Source of the DNA: Lingula anatina
Taxonomy: Eukaryota > Brachiopoda > Lingulata > Lingulida > Lingulidae
NCBI RefSeq assembly: GCF_001039355.2
Contig: NW_019774892.1
Coordinates: 174,724-238,723 of the forward strand
Length of the DNA stretch: 64,000 bases
Direction: 5' to 3'
The position numbers and the translations under genes are program-made. Positions 11,506 through 24,100 of the stretch are shown piece after piece; the stretch's first letter is position 1; each line of letters opens with the position of its first letter. Below the pieces are notes generated by a model. That model was not told where the DNA came from and searched no databases. It worked only from the letters and a program-made list of their open reading frames with translations.

Positions 11506-14500
11506 ATGTGTTTTCTTTACTGTCTCCGAAAAAGGAAAATGGGCAGTTGGATCCAAATGTTAATCGATGGCCTTGTCCTTGCTTCAGGTAATCAGATATT
11601 TTGTGAGAAAGAAAGTGCCATACACACTGTCAAACATCGTTAAGCGGTATACGGTGGGGTGATGCATATGATTTATATCAGTGTACTTTCTCTTTCTGAA
11701 TCGATCCAAAATGTTTCCGTTTTCTGTTTCGCATTAATTAGACTGGTGCTAACATGTTAGTACGCTACGGTGATTTGCTCCCTTTCCCAACCCCGTGTGG
11801 AGAGCTGGGGAATTTTTTTTTTTTTTTTTTTTTTTTTTGGTTGACTTTCTTATCGTACGTAATGCTAATTACGGTGTAGCGTGACAGAGTCTTCCATGTT
11901 TGAGTATTCGTTTCCCATTCATTTGTACAGGTAAGCCTCTCCCTAGATTTTGACCCACTTAGGTAAAGCTAACCCTAACCATTATAATTTATAACTAAAA
12001 TGAGGACGGACTTTCTGTTACACAGACCCTCAGTTTCGATACTAGTACACTGGTAGTCAGGTTAAAGTGGTAAATACTGGTTATTTTGGGAAAAAAAGGA
12101 TTTTCCTGTGGTAAATTTATCCAGACTTGCCAATGGTTAATGAATCTATCTAACATTCAAAGTTAGTCCTTGGTTATTTATTTATTTATTTACTTTTAAT
12201 GGATTTACTGTTAAAAGTAGACATTTAAGGAGGTCACATGGTCTTGTGTCATCACAGTTTCCAGAATAATTGAGATAACCACCATTTTGGTGGTAAAATA
12301 GATTTGGTTATATTTTTGTGAGTTGTTATAGTGTATTTATTATAAAATATGTATCTCATACTAAGAGTTGTTATCCCTTTAATCCCTCAAACTGGTTCAC
12401 AAAAAGGGCCTAACAAGTGTCTTACAAGTTACAATACTGATTAATTCTGATTTACATAAAATATGGTTATGAGATGTCAGAATGTGGTGTTTAATTTTTG
12501 GGCAGAACTATTATCCAGCCTACTCATTGTGGGATATGTCACAAAGCAAAGCAAAGCATAGTACAAAGTTTAATGTGTTAGCTCTCAAATTTAGTTTTCT
12601 GATGTGTACTATATCAGGCCTACTCAACTACCAGACGTGGAACCAAAGGAACATGAATTCACCGGTAGATCGGATCATGCCACCCGTTTTCAAGACATTC
12701 TTTACTTTTAGAATTTGATAAGTTTTCCATTCAAGCTACAATATTTGTAACTCTATACAATTGATTCATAACTAATATTTGTCCTCCTATCCCATTTACA
12801 GCACAAAATGATGTATAGAGATTCTAAGTCTTGCAGCAGACTATGAATAATTGCATATATCCATTTAAGTCTTTATCTTCTTTTCAGTTGGAGTTGTAGT
12901 TGTTATTTTAAATTTTGCCATTGACCCTTTCCATCGAGGGTTCTTTTGTGATGATGAGAGTATCAAGCATCCATTTAAAGAGAGCACAGTGTCCACAGGT
13001 GTGCTGATTGCTGTGGGGACAGGTTTACCTGTACTTTGTGTAAGTGTGGGGTACAGGGAGAACAGAGGAAGATATGGATGGCAGACATTGCTTCAAATGT
13101 CAAGGCAGAAACAATTTACAAGGGTTTACACAAATGAAATTGAAAGCTCCCATTGATAAATAAGATTATTTGGAATTCATATATATTTTGAATTATATAA
13201 ATTTGTTTATAGACCATCCATATCTTAGACCTCAGAAATGTTTTTCACTGATTAACTTTTGATTTTGGAGCTGGTTTTGATCTTCAAATTTGTGCAGAAA
13301 GATCAATGACAATACCAATATCAGAGGTCGATCTTTGAGCTGTGTGATTATAGATACAGTCTAGTAGGCACAGATTTGCTGTCTGCTGATGCTTATTCAT
13401 AACAAACAATTTAGAATTTAACAATATGCTTTTGTTGTAGTGGCAACACCGCTCTTCTTCTTAGAATTTCTAATCAAACCTTTCCATAGAGGTTTCTTCT
13501 GTGATGATGAGAGTATTAAATACCCTTTCAAAAATTCCACCATTTCTGCTGCAGTGATGTTCACAGTATCCATTGGTCTACCTATCATTTCAGTAAGTCG
13601 CAATTTATTGTGATAGATTTATGTTAACTTTTGATTTGTTTCTTCAAATTCAATAGAAAGTGTTCAATAATGAGCATATTAACCAAGTAGCTTCCCTAAA
13701 ATATCATTCATATAAATATATTTTTGTTGCATTAAATCTTTCCATTTCCTTTGTAGATAGGCTAGTGCTAATTTCCTACAGTCATGTTGCATCATTATGA
13801 TTGAAATACTAGTAATAAAATTTATAGCCCTGCTCAAAAATTGTATTATAACTAGCTGCTTCAAAATCATAATCTAATTTTGTAGTATTTTCAGAACTTA
13901 AAAAATGATGGCCCTTTAGTACTAACACTGATAAAGGACATAAGATTTGCTTGGATATGAACCATTTACTGTTTTCCCTAACTTTGTTGAGATAACAAGA
14001 GGGTTTTTGTATTTTATTTACCTTAATATCTATACCATTGATTTATATGTGAGACAGCTATTTGTTTTAAGAAAAAATGTGTTTGTATGCAAATCTTTGG
14101 ATAACTTTTTTACTGTATGTACAGATTACATCTTGATTTTGTCATAAAAGATGTAAAACTAGTAGTAAATTTCCTTATTCTTGCTCCTTTCAGATGTTGC
14201 TAGGAGAAGCTTTAATTTATTGTCGAGGATCAGGCCACAAGAGTCACCAAATGTGTTCACGTGAGGTCCATCCATTTGTTTGGTCTTGTTACAAGGTCAT
14301 AGGAGTGTTTTTGTTTGGAGCCTTGGTATGTCAGCTCCTCACAGACTGTTGTAAATACAGCATTGGGCGCCTAAGACCCCACTTCATCTCTGTATGTAAG
14401 CCAGAATTCTCAGCATTGAACTGTAGCACTGCAGATGACTTGATGCGGTATATTGTGGATTATACATGCATGGGGGATGCTAAACTGGTTCATGAAGCCA

Positions 14501-15531
14501 GGTAAAGGCATTTCTGTACTATGACATCAACTGATCTATAATTAATATGTAATAGATGAATGAATGTTGTTAATTAAGTGAACTTAATCTTGCAAATGTC
14601 ATTTTATTATTATTATTAACAATTTTCTTGTCTTTACACAGGTTGTCATTTTTATCAGGTCATGCCTCATATTCCATGTATTGTATGATGTATCTAGCTG
14701 TAAGTAATCATTGTTATTATTGTACATGTATTGCATGCCACTTACACATTTCTGTCTTATGTTGCTTCCATTTATGCAATGTGCTACTTGAAAGACCATG
14801 CTGTGGTCCAGTGTATCAATTTTCAGCAACTACATTGTACGTGCCATACATGTCTTCTTTGAACTCATCTCGATTCTAAATACTGCCTTTGACAGAGGAA
14901 ACAAATAAAGTATGAGTTCATGCATGTGAATTACATTTTATGTGTAATACATGACCTTCCAGCTCCCATGAGACACTGGATTGATAACAAATATTAATTA
15001 TATTCATTAATAGATCTACATACAAGCTAGGATGCAGTGGAATAGAAGCAGACTTTTAAAACCATTCCTACAGTTAGTGGTTATAACCATGGCATTGCTG
15101 ACTGGACTGTCCAGAATTTCTGACTATAAACACCATTGGAGTGATGTGCTAGCTGGACTGAGTCTTGGCGCAGCTGTAGCTCTAGTTGTGGTAAGTTGTC
15201 TGCAGATATGTCAGCTTTAGGTGGCTTCTTGCATTTCAATTTTAAACCCATGTCTGCCTCAAAGATAGTTAAAATACTTATAGTAATCAATTGTTATTCA
15301 GTACCTCTTCATTCTCTTTATGTTAGAAATTCTGATATGAAATTTTATTTACTTGTTTATATTTTTCCATTATTTTTCGATTTTCAGAGTGCACTTGTCT
15401 CCGACTTGTTTAAAGACAGGCATATTTACACGTTACCAGGAAATGATTACAAGAAGTCTGATGATTATGGAAGTTCTGCCCAAGTGCCCCCTGTTAAGGG
15501 GTCTAATCTAGAAGAAGTTGAAATTAAATGA
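11506..15531 (+). CDS. Phospholipid (lipid phosphate) phosphatase, PLPP1-3/wunen type
   Basis: Six-exon gene: 11506-11587, 12888-13039 (or 13441-13592), 14194-14501, 14642-14699, 15014-15190, 15388-15531. Every junction is GT-AG and in phase, giving 306 residues, close to vertebrate members. These integral membrane enzymes remove phosphate from phosphatidate, lysophosphatidate, sphingosine 1-phosphate and related lipids at the outer face of the plasma membrane. The three PAP2 motifs are intact: K132-x6-R139-P140 (in KYSIGRLRPHF), S186-G-H188 (LSFLSGH) and S233-R-x5-H240-x3-D244 (SRISDYKHHWSD), so the catalytic His and its partners are present. Exon 2 carries the conserved FHRGFFCDDESIK block. 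A second in-frame ATG lies at 11539. The tail is acidic and ends near the stop at 15529-15531. Confidence 0.95.
12888..13039 (+). CDS. PLPP exon 2, version a
   Basis: Acceptor ttttcag, donor gtaagtg. The exon is 152 nt and enters after one base of a split codon. It encodes a membrane segment, then DPFHRGFFCDDESIKHPFKE and a second hydrophobic stretch. It has the same length and phase as 13441-13592, so only one of the two can be used without a frameshift. Confidence 0.9.
13441..13592 (+). CDS. PLPP exon 2, version b
   Basis: Acceptor ttgttgtag, donor gtaagtc. The exon is 152 nt with the same phase as version a. It encodes KPFHRGFFCDDESIKYPFKN between two different hydrophobic stretches. The core is nearly the same as in version a while the membrane segments differ, as expected for an old, maintained exon duplication. 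Confidence 0.9.
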
Positions 15532-16017
15532 GCTTCTAACATCTTGAAGGTTGTTACAGAGGCTTATTTTATGGAGATTTGCTGTGATTTTTGAATTTGT
15601 GCAAACTCATTCTACTGACTTTTGTATTTATCTTTCTTTGGCAATTGCAAGTAAAGCATTATTCAATGCATAATTTGAAGGAAAAATGGAAACTATTTTG
15701 TTATAACTTTATTTTTGCTCTGCACTGTAAGCTGTTGTTCAGCATAGAGACAGAGTCCTACATTGGTAAATTTTTGTCAGGACATTTACCAATATGATCG
15801 TCCATAATTATTGCTGTAAATATAAAATATCATCCACTGAGATGCACTTAATATTGTATGTCACTTTACAATCAGTAACTTTTCAAGATCTTTCAAAGCT
15901 AACATTGTTTCTTGTTGTGTACTTGATGTAAGATGAACAGATGCCCCTATATTTTCATACTTTAAATATCTTTAAGTAGAAGATTTAACTAGAAGAGCAA
16001 CCCTTGTCATTTCTGTA

Positions 16018-18112
16018 GTCTTACTGGATGAAAGTAAATTAATGTTTTGTTCACATTATAATTTCAGTAGTTTGTAACAATTTTTTTTTTATAGTACTGC
16101 AAATATTTCATTGTCATGTTTTTTATACATTACATTTGAAATTACGTTCAAAACTATTTTTAAATTCAAAATATTTTTTAAACCTTTGCTTACATTTTAG
16201 CAGCATTGCTGTTAATAAAATTAAAAATATGTTAACAATTTCATTATTAATGTGTGATTTATGTCTGTATCATCTGCACAAGGAAAGACTTACAATGTAT
16301 CATATTTATTTGGATTTCATTTTGTATTTGTTTTACGGCCACTGGTCATGTGCCGGGCATCTTTTTCTACGCGAACAACGCGTTGGGTGGCACGTAAATG
16401 GTAATCATTGCGGTTGGTGCTCTGTACATTGACCAGCGCAGCGCACAACTAACACACTGTTCCTCCACAATCAAGGTGGTGGTGCAGCGTTGATATGCAT
16501 TTTCTTTGGCAGAAGGATTCGTTGAAATTTCCTGCTTCTTAAGAGAAAAGTATGTGGGTCGTTTCTTTACATAAAAACAACCTCGGTAAACTGAACTTGA
16601 GGAGAACCTTGATTGACTCGATGTCTAACTTCTCGTTTAATTAGTCTTTGGCCACATTTTCTAAAATTCCCAGTTTACTTTTTTCATTGATGATAGAGGC
16701 AGAAGAAAGATTTTAAATGCAACTAGCGTTTGCCCTGTAGCTGCATCAATTTACAAGATTGATCTTTACGTTCATCTCTTGGGCTCTATTTATCCGGACC
16801 TACTTAACTGTCGTCATGGTTACAAGTCATTTGATGCTCAATATGTCAATTTTTCTTCTTTATTTTAGACGGGTTTCGCTTTCAACTGTCATATGAAGGA
16901 GGAAAACAACGGTAAATTGGTTAAGTGCACTTTTGTGTAGTTTTGACACTAACTGAAAATGTTTCAACCGTATAGAAATGCGGTTTTAGAATACTCAAAA
17001 AAGGCGATTTTTTTAATTATTATTTATTATTATTATTTTTTTTTTTTTTTTTTTTTTTTTTTGCNTCTTACTGGATGAACGTAAATTAATGTTTTGTTCA
17101 CATTATGATTTCAGTAGTTTGTAACAATTTTTTTTGATAGTACTGCAAATATTTCATTGTCATGTTTTTTATACATTACATTTGAAATTACGTTCAAAAC
17201 TATTTTTAAATTCAAAATAATATTTTTTAAACCTTTGCTTACATTTTAGCAGCATTGCTGTTAATAAAATTAAAAATATGTTAACAGTTTCATTATTATT
17301 GTGTGATTTATGTCTGTATCATCTGCACAAGGAAAGACCTACATTGTATCATATTTATTTGGATTTCATTTTGTATTTGTTTTACGGCCACTGGTCATGT
17401 GCCGGGCATCTTTTTCTACGCGAACAACGCGTTGGGTGGCACGTAAATGGTAATCATTGCGGTTGGTGCTCTGTACGTTGACCAGCGCAGCGCACAACTA
17501 ACACACTGTTCCTCCACAATCAAGGTGGTGGTGCAGCGTTGATATGCATTTTCTTTGGCAGAAGGATTCGTTGAAATTTCCTGCTTCTTAAGAGAAAAGT
17601 ATTTGGGTCGTTTCTTTACATAAAAACAACCTCGGTAAACTGAACTTGAGGAGAACCTTGATTGACTCGATGTCTAACTTCTCGTTTAATTAGTCTTTGG
17701 CCACATTTTCTAAAATTCCCAGTTTACTTTTTTCATTGATGATAGAGGCAGAAGAAAGATTTTAAATGCAACTAGCATTTGCCCTGTAGCTGCATCAATT
17801 TACAAGATTGATCTTTACGTTCATCTCTTGGGCTCTATTTATCCGGACCTACTTAACTGTCGTCATGGTTACAAGTCATTTGATGCTCAATATGTCAATT
17901 TTTCTTCTTTATTTTAGACGGGTTTCGCTTTCAACTGTCATATGAAGGAGGAAAACAACGGTAAATTGGTTAAGTGCACTTTTGTGTAGTTTTGACACTA
18001 ACTGAAAATGTTTCAACCGTATAGAAATGCGGTTTTAGAATACTCAAAAAAGGCGATTTTTTTAATTATTATTTATTATTATTATTATTATTTATTTTTT
18101 TTTTTTTGCCAG
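16018..18112. repeat. 1.05-kb direct duplication across an N
   Basis: 16018-17064 and 17066-18112 match almost base for base, with scattered single-base differences such as gatgaaagt/gatgaacgt. The N at 17065 sits at the join. Copy 1 breaks off after a poly-T run and ttgc; copy 2 has the same poly-T run, then ttgccagcttg and unique sequence. This looks like two unmerged haplotype or contig ends. No gene was recognised in it; an open frame of about 67-98 codons appears in both copies only because the sequence is copied. Confidence 0.9.
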
Positions 18113-21100
18113 CTTGAACATGACTTTCATGCACCTTAAATCGCATTCCTCGGATCTGCACATAAGACAGGGGGCGAACTAAAGAAGAAAAGAAATAGCG
18201 GTAAAAATGCAGTGGTAATAAAATCGAATCCAGTTTCTTCTCCTCGAACAGTTGAAACTAAATAAAAGAATATAGATTTTTACCTCGGATTGAAGCTTCT
18301 GCAGCCTCGCGCACAAATTACAGGAAATCACGGTGAAGGTTATTAAGGCGAAATCTATACGAGAATAATTATTTTCTGGATTATTGATCAAGAGTTTCCC
18401 TGCATTTTACTTTAAATAAGCACAGCTGCATCCTGCGATCTGAGAAAGCTTTTATCTCTCAAGAAATTGCTAGTAATTAGTAAAACCGACTTCTCTCTGG
18501 CATGTATTTACGTTTGTCCGCGCAGAGGAAGCCTGCTGAGTGCCAGAGCTTTTGTTCTTTCCATAAATGAACGTGTGTTTCAGAGTGGAGTCTTGATTGT
18601 GGTCAGACTGAGAAAAATCAGAGTGAAAGTGTCTTCAGCAGAAATTGATTAGGGGTGGTTTGTCTTAGAACGTAACAAGGAGCTCTGTACGTAATATAAT
18701 TGTGCTTAGGAATACATTACAGTTTTCTGAGACAGGGAACTATAATTTAAGCTATGACGCCTTCTTCCGCGCGAGATCGTTCAACTGAAACAATTTTTGA
18801 ACGCAATAATAAAGGGGGTTGTTTTATATTTTTAGTATTATTCAACAATTTCTGCTTTTACCGTTTGGGGCCAGATTTGTCTAGTTTCGCCATTTTGTTT
18901 TCATGAAAATAGATGAACAGAGAAAATCGGTAACTCTTGGGAGGTTTATGATATTCTGTATGTGAGAAAATATCAAAGTAGGTGACAGATAGGCCCTCTG
19001 GTAAACTCAAGCATTCATTGCGACAGACGACCGGTCAACGACCTTCTCTTGAAAGGAGGCCATAATAAGTGCTGTTCTCTCTGGACAGGCTCTTGCGTAG
19101 ATTGATTGACTGCTCACAAAAATGATGGAGTCTTATATGCTATTTCGTAAATAAAATAAAATAATAAAAAAAAAGATTCTCTGCAAGTGCCTTTCCCCCA
19201 CCCATTCGACACTTCGTATCGCAAGTCTTGCAAAGTATACAATTAGGGGAAATCTCAATCGCTTGTATTTCATAGATATCATTCTTTGGAGGCGGACTGA
19301 CTGGTCATGTAAAAGCCAAATTAATTGTGGCCTTTCCAGCTCAGCTGTTATATAAAGAAGAATTTTAAAAATTGCAAATATGCAATGCGTTCTCCCAACC
19401 AACCACTTAATTTTTTGTCCAATACTTCACGAGAAGTAAACGTAATTTAGATCCATCTCGTATATCTAAGAAACTAGTTATGATGTAAATTTATTTGGAG
19501 TCTGTAATCTATAAAAAGACATTTGAGATTAAAAGTTTAATACGCAAAACGGATTGTCTTTTATTATAAGCAATGACACGATTGAACACACATGGAGAAA
19601 AAGAACTGACTTTTATCTTTATTTCTACAGGACATCCGTTATATGCTGTCAAATTTGAAGTTATTTTTCTTTATAGAATCAACCATCAAGACTAAGTAAG
19701 TTAATGACAAAGTGAGTCCTTGAGAGTTTCTTGTGTAACTAATATTACAGCCACCCAGCTTTGTCATACAATTCGCACTAGCTGGCATACATTGAGACAG
19801 ATGTTCAAACAGGTTGTCTAAGAGTACCAACAACAGCCCTTCACATCATTAATCCAGGTATTACACTAAAGCAGGTGATTCCCTCTTTGCTCCGGCTGCC
19901 CGTTATGGTGGACAATTGTTTCGTGTGGTTAGAGGGGGATTTTCCCACGCCATTAACTCTCTATATACTTCCCTTTGGATAACCTCAATTGCCGTGATTT
20001 TGTCAATTTGAGATCAAGTTCTTAGAGATGATTATATGTATAATAACTGTTAAATCCCGCATGGCCATTTACTGCTGTAATTTCTGTGAGGCGCTTGACT
20101 TTTTTTTTTATTTTTAGATTCGGGGCTACATCGACCGTTATACCTTTTATCATAAAAACACAAAAATGTATTAACTCAAAAGTTTAAATTGTGAATTTAA
20201 CGTATCATTTTTAGAAAACTGTAAACAGGAATGTAGGGTGGATGCAGTTGCATATTTGTGTTTCATGTAGAGTGTTCATCTAAATAAACTGAAAGGAAAT
20301 AGCCTAAGGTTCGTCCACCAACAACAGTTTGTTCGAAAGTTCTATATTAGTGCCATTATCAGTCCAAATCACGTGATTTCATATAATTAAGAGAGAGAGA
20401 GGAGGCGAAGAAAAATGGCGCAACAACCTTTTTTTTTTTTTTTGCCTTTACAATCAATCAAGCAGAATTTCCAGAAAGCTATCGTAGAAATTGAACTTCC
20501 CACGAGTATGAAATTTTCCCCGGTTAAATGATCGTTACCAGGAATGATGAATAAATCGATATCTTTTGCTCAGGTGAGGAAAATTGACTCTGTCATTTTC
20601 TTGGGAGTTCCAACTATCGTAGTTCACAGAATGCACTTAGATAAAAGCGAATGTTCATTCAGAAAACAAGAATATTCAAACAATGGGCAAGCTGGTCAGG
20701 CTTGTAGGCCTTACTCGTAATTTTTTTCGTTTTGAAAAATCTTTTTAGTTATAATGAAACGACGAGAGAACGTTCTTGTACTTGTCGTTGCTGTATTTTC
20801 TGTCTCTCAATATATGGCCTTACTATTAAGTAATAACAAAGCCGAGAATTTAAATTTTAATAGGTCAGGCACTGTCGTATGTAAATATTAATGAAATAAC
20901 CTCTAAGAGGAAATGGCTGTTAGGAGGTGGGAGAAATGAGAGAGAGAATATGAGGCATTCGCCCCAGGAGTAATTAAGACAACGTGTGCCGCGCACAGAC
21001 TGCACGTGTGTGACGTTCGTACACCTGCACACACCTGCGCAGATGCGGTCTTCAATATGCGGCTTTGCCCTGCTCAAGCTGACACACAATCATTTAATTG

Positions 21101-24100
21101 ATTTGAGTTATTAGCTGTAACAGATTACATCTCCAACCGTTAAAGAAACCCATTTTATGAATTACAAATATTCTGTTATTACTAAACCTCATATCTATAA
21201 TCAGATTTTCTTTATATATATATGTGTGTGTGTGTGTATAAAAGGCCTTAAGTAATATAGTCGAGGTGCATACATTTTCATTATGATTTGTATTACCAGC
21301 GGTTGAACACTATGCGAATCTACATGAACTGAACGTTTATTTACAGTTGCCCTTCACAAAGTATATTTCATTTTATTGTATTCACATAACATTTCAAATT
21401 AAGTTTACTGATGGACTTGATTTATATTACCGACATTGTGTCCGGCAGACGGCAAATCTGAACTCTATCAATAATTCTATCTGGACTAGTAAGAAAATGA
21501 GACTTTCTCTTTCATTAATGAAGTACATGCATTAATAAACTGGTGTGCGTTTTCGATTTTGCCTTCTTATTGAATACTTTGGTTGTGTCATTCTACTTAA
21601 CCACTCAGTAAACAACTCAAATGAAATATAAAAGATAAAGTTTTTGAAAATAAATGTTAGTTATTAATTATGTAAAACCAAAAACAATTAAACAAAAAAA
21701 AACATTAATCATTTACAATTATCTCATAAAAGATTTGTGCTGACTTTGGGATTGGAAATATCACATAAAAGTTAATGTTACTATGGCTTAGAATACCGTC
21801 TAGGGGCCCATTCCCAATGAAACTATCGTTCTACTTAGATCGATCATATTCCGCGTGGATTCTCGCTGAATGTAATCAGATTTACAGATCAACACGGCTT
21901 CTCTTGTTTCTAACGTGCCCGTATAATCACCAGCTTATCACCAGCTTATCTGTATCTTCTACTCAACGCCAGGAGGAGGCGTGTTTATCTTTTAATCCGA
22001 GTTGGAGTTAGATCAATCTACGTAGAACAATAGTTTCATTGGAAATGAACCAAAACTAACATGCCAATGTTTCGGTACTTCTAAAGGTCTTAAGATCACT
22101 TGAACACTTGCTTTATGACAGAGGGGAAATATCATACAACGCTTAAAATTTAGTTTTTTTAGTAAAATTTTTTCGATCATCATAGTCATAGATTCTTTAT
22201 ACAGACAATGCTATCATCACATTAGGCCTACGGTCCTTGTCTCTTAATCATGTAAAAAAACCCTTTCCGGCACAATTTCGTATTTGCAAGATTTTTTTTC
22301 AATATTTATAATATTATTTTATTTACTTTGGAACCTACGAATATTTTTATTCTTTGAGTTAGGAAATCTATCATAAATTTTTGTTTCTACTCGAATGCCG
22401 TCCTGGGGATTTTAATCGAAAACTTAAAATATTAAACTTAAAAGAATGGTATTACGAAATAAATAACTGTCGCCTAACATGAGCAGAGTCCCCAAACAAC
22501 TGGGTATTTGAAAAATAGAAATATTGTAAGCAAGCGTGCTTTTTTTCGTACCAATTACATGTATCTTTATGTATAACGGTTGGATTTGTGGTATTTTCTG
22601 CAAAGTTCGGAAACGCAAACAAATGATTTCCCCTGTTATCGTGCTAGGCTCGTGTAAAACACTTTAAAATTGCTTATTAATATGTTTAAAGAGGCCTCTG
22701 TCGTCGTAATGCATAAGAGATGACAGATATGACTGACACTGAAAATGACAGAAAAGATTAATCGTTTTGTATTTAGATTGTGTACGGGTAAGAAAGGAAG
22801 CGGACAAGCATGACCAATGCTTTATGACACATGTTTGCTGACATAAGTTGGAGAAATTCTAGGCCATCATTTCTCATTTCTCTTGCGTGACAACAAAATT
22901 GTAAAGGTTCCGTTCGGTTTGGATGAAAAAGGGTCGCGCCTTGGTTTCGTAGACATCAGAATATCCTAAACAATACCGTAAGGTATATTCCTGACACTGG
23001 TCAACCGACCTTTAGTAATCTTCAATCACTTAGGTATATAGCACTAACATGGCATGTTTACAAGATGTGTTGTTGTTGTTTGTGGCAAAATGTGGCATCC
23101 TACTCTGTATATTACACAAACACACCTGTCCATGTCAAAGTCCTGGCATACGTCTCTGTTTACTGAATATTAGGTCAAAGTAGACTATATGTTTTCCTCA
23201 GTTCATCACTTATCATATATTTGCACAGAAGTAGCCGTGTATGTAGGCGGGGATGGGGGGCGGTGAGGGCAAATAGTGACTTGGTGAACATTCTCTGTAA
23301 TGGTGAAAACATCCACTTTGTTATCCATCCAACGATGGCTTTTATGTAGAATTCTGCAAAAACATACTGTATATATGCAAGAGTCCATTTTAGACCAGAC
23401 ATTGACTTCTAAATACATCAAATAAGATTAATGTACTTGATCATTGACACGATGAGCGGAGAACTGCCCACCAGTTTGTGTGGAAATAGTATTTATTACA
23501 GCTCCGTGTTCAGAACTCTTAAATTTGGTGGAATAAGTAAACAGATAATTATATTTTAAGATTCCAATATGTGACAGAGCTTTTACTTTTAAAATGACTC
23601 GTAACGAGTTGGGATATTTAGGTATACAGGTGGGCGGTTCTGTTTCCTGAATGAAATATATATTTCTCTACCCGTTTCCTTTCCCAGCCCTCTAGTACGT
23701 GACCTAACACAGTTGCGTAGATTGAAAGGGGATTTCCTGTAAATTTATTGCACCGCTTTTGTTTTATCTACATCCATCGCTCTGACATACGACTTGATTC
23801 ATCATGTCCTCCAGCTCAGAGGGTGGGAGGTAAAACAGCTACTTTGTCAGGTGATACAACGTGTCTTCTTTCAGTTGACATTTCTTCGTGCCGGACGGCA
23901 TAATCTGCGAACTTGAAAGTGTTTTCTAGTGCCCATTCACTTTGTGTGTAAGTAAGTCAACAATTAAGACCGCGTTATTTATACACCTGGCCATTAACGC
24001 AGAAACTGAATCTTCTTGTAGGGTAAGAAGTTATTCGATCCTTTGATCGGCTTTTAATTACTTACGAACGAAACTTAGACTTAGTAAAGAAATAGCACGT

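Noticed and set aside
11965-11985. Telomere-like CTAACCCTAACC
   Set aside because: Only two units, inside a dispersed repeat also seen near 565-660.
16136-17481. Two matching open frames ending ...GNHCGWCSV
   Set aside because: They match only because the 1.05-kb segment is duplicated; no domain recognised.
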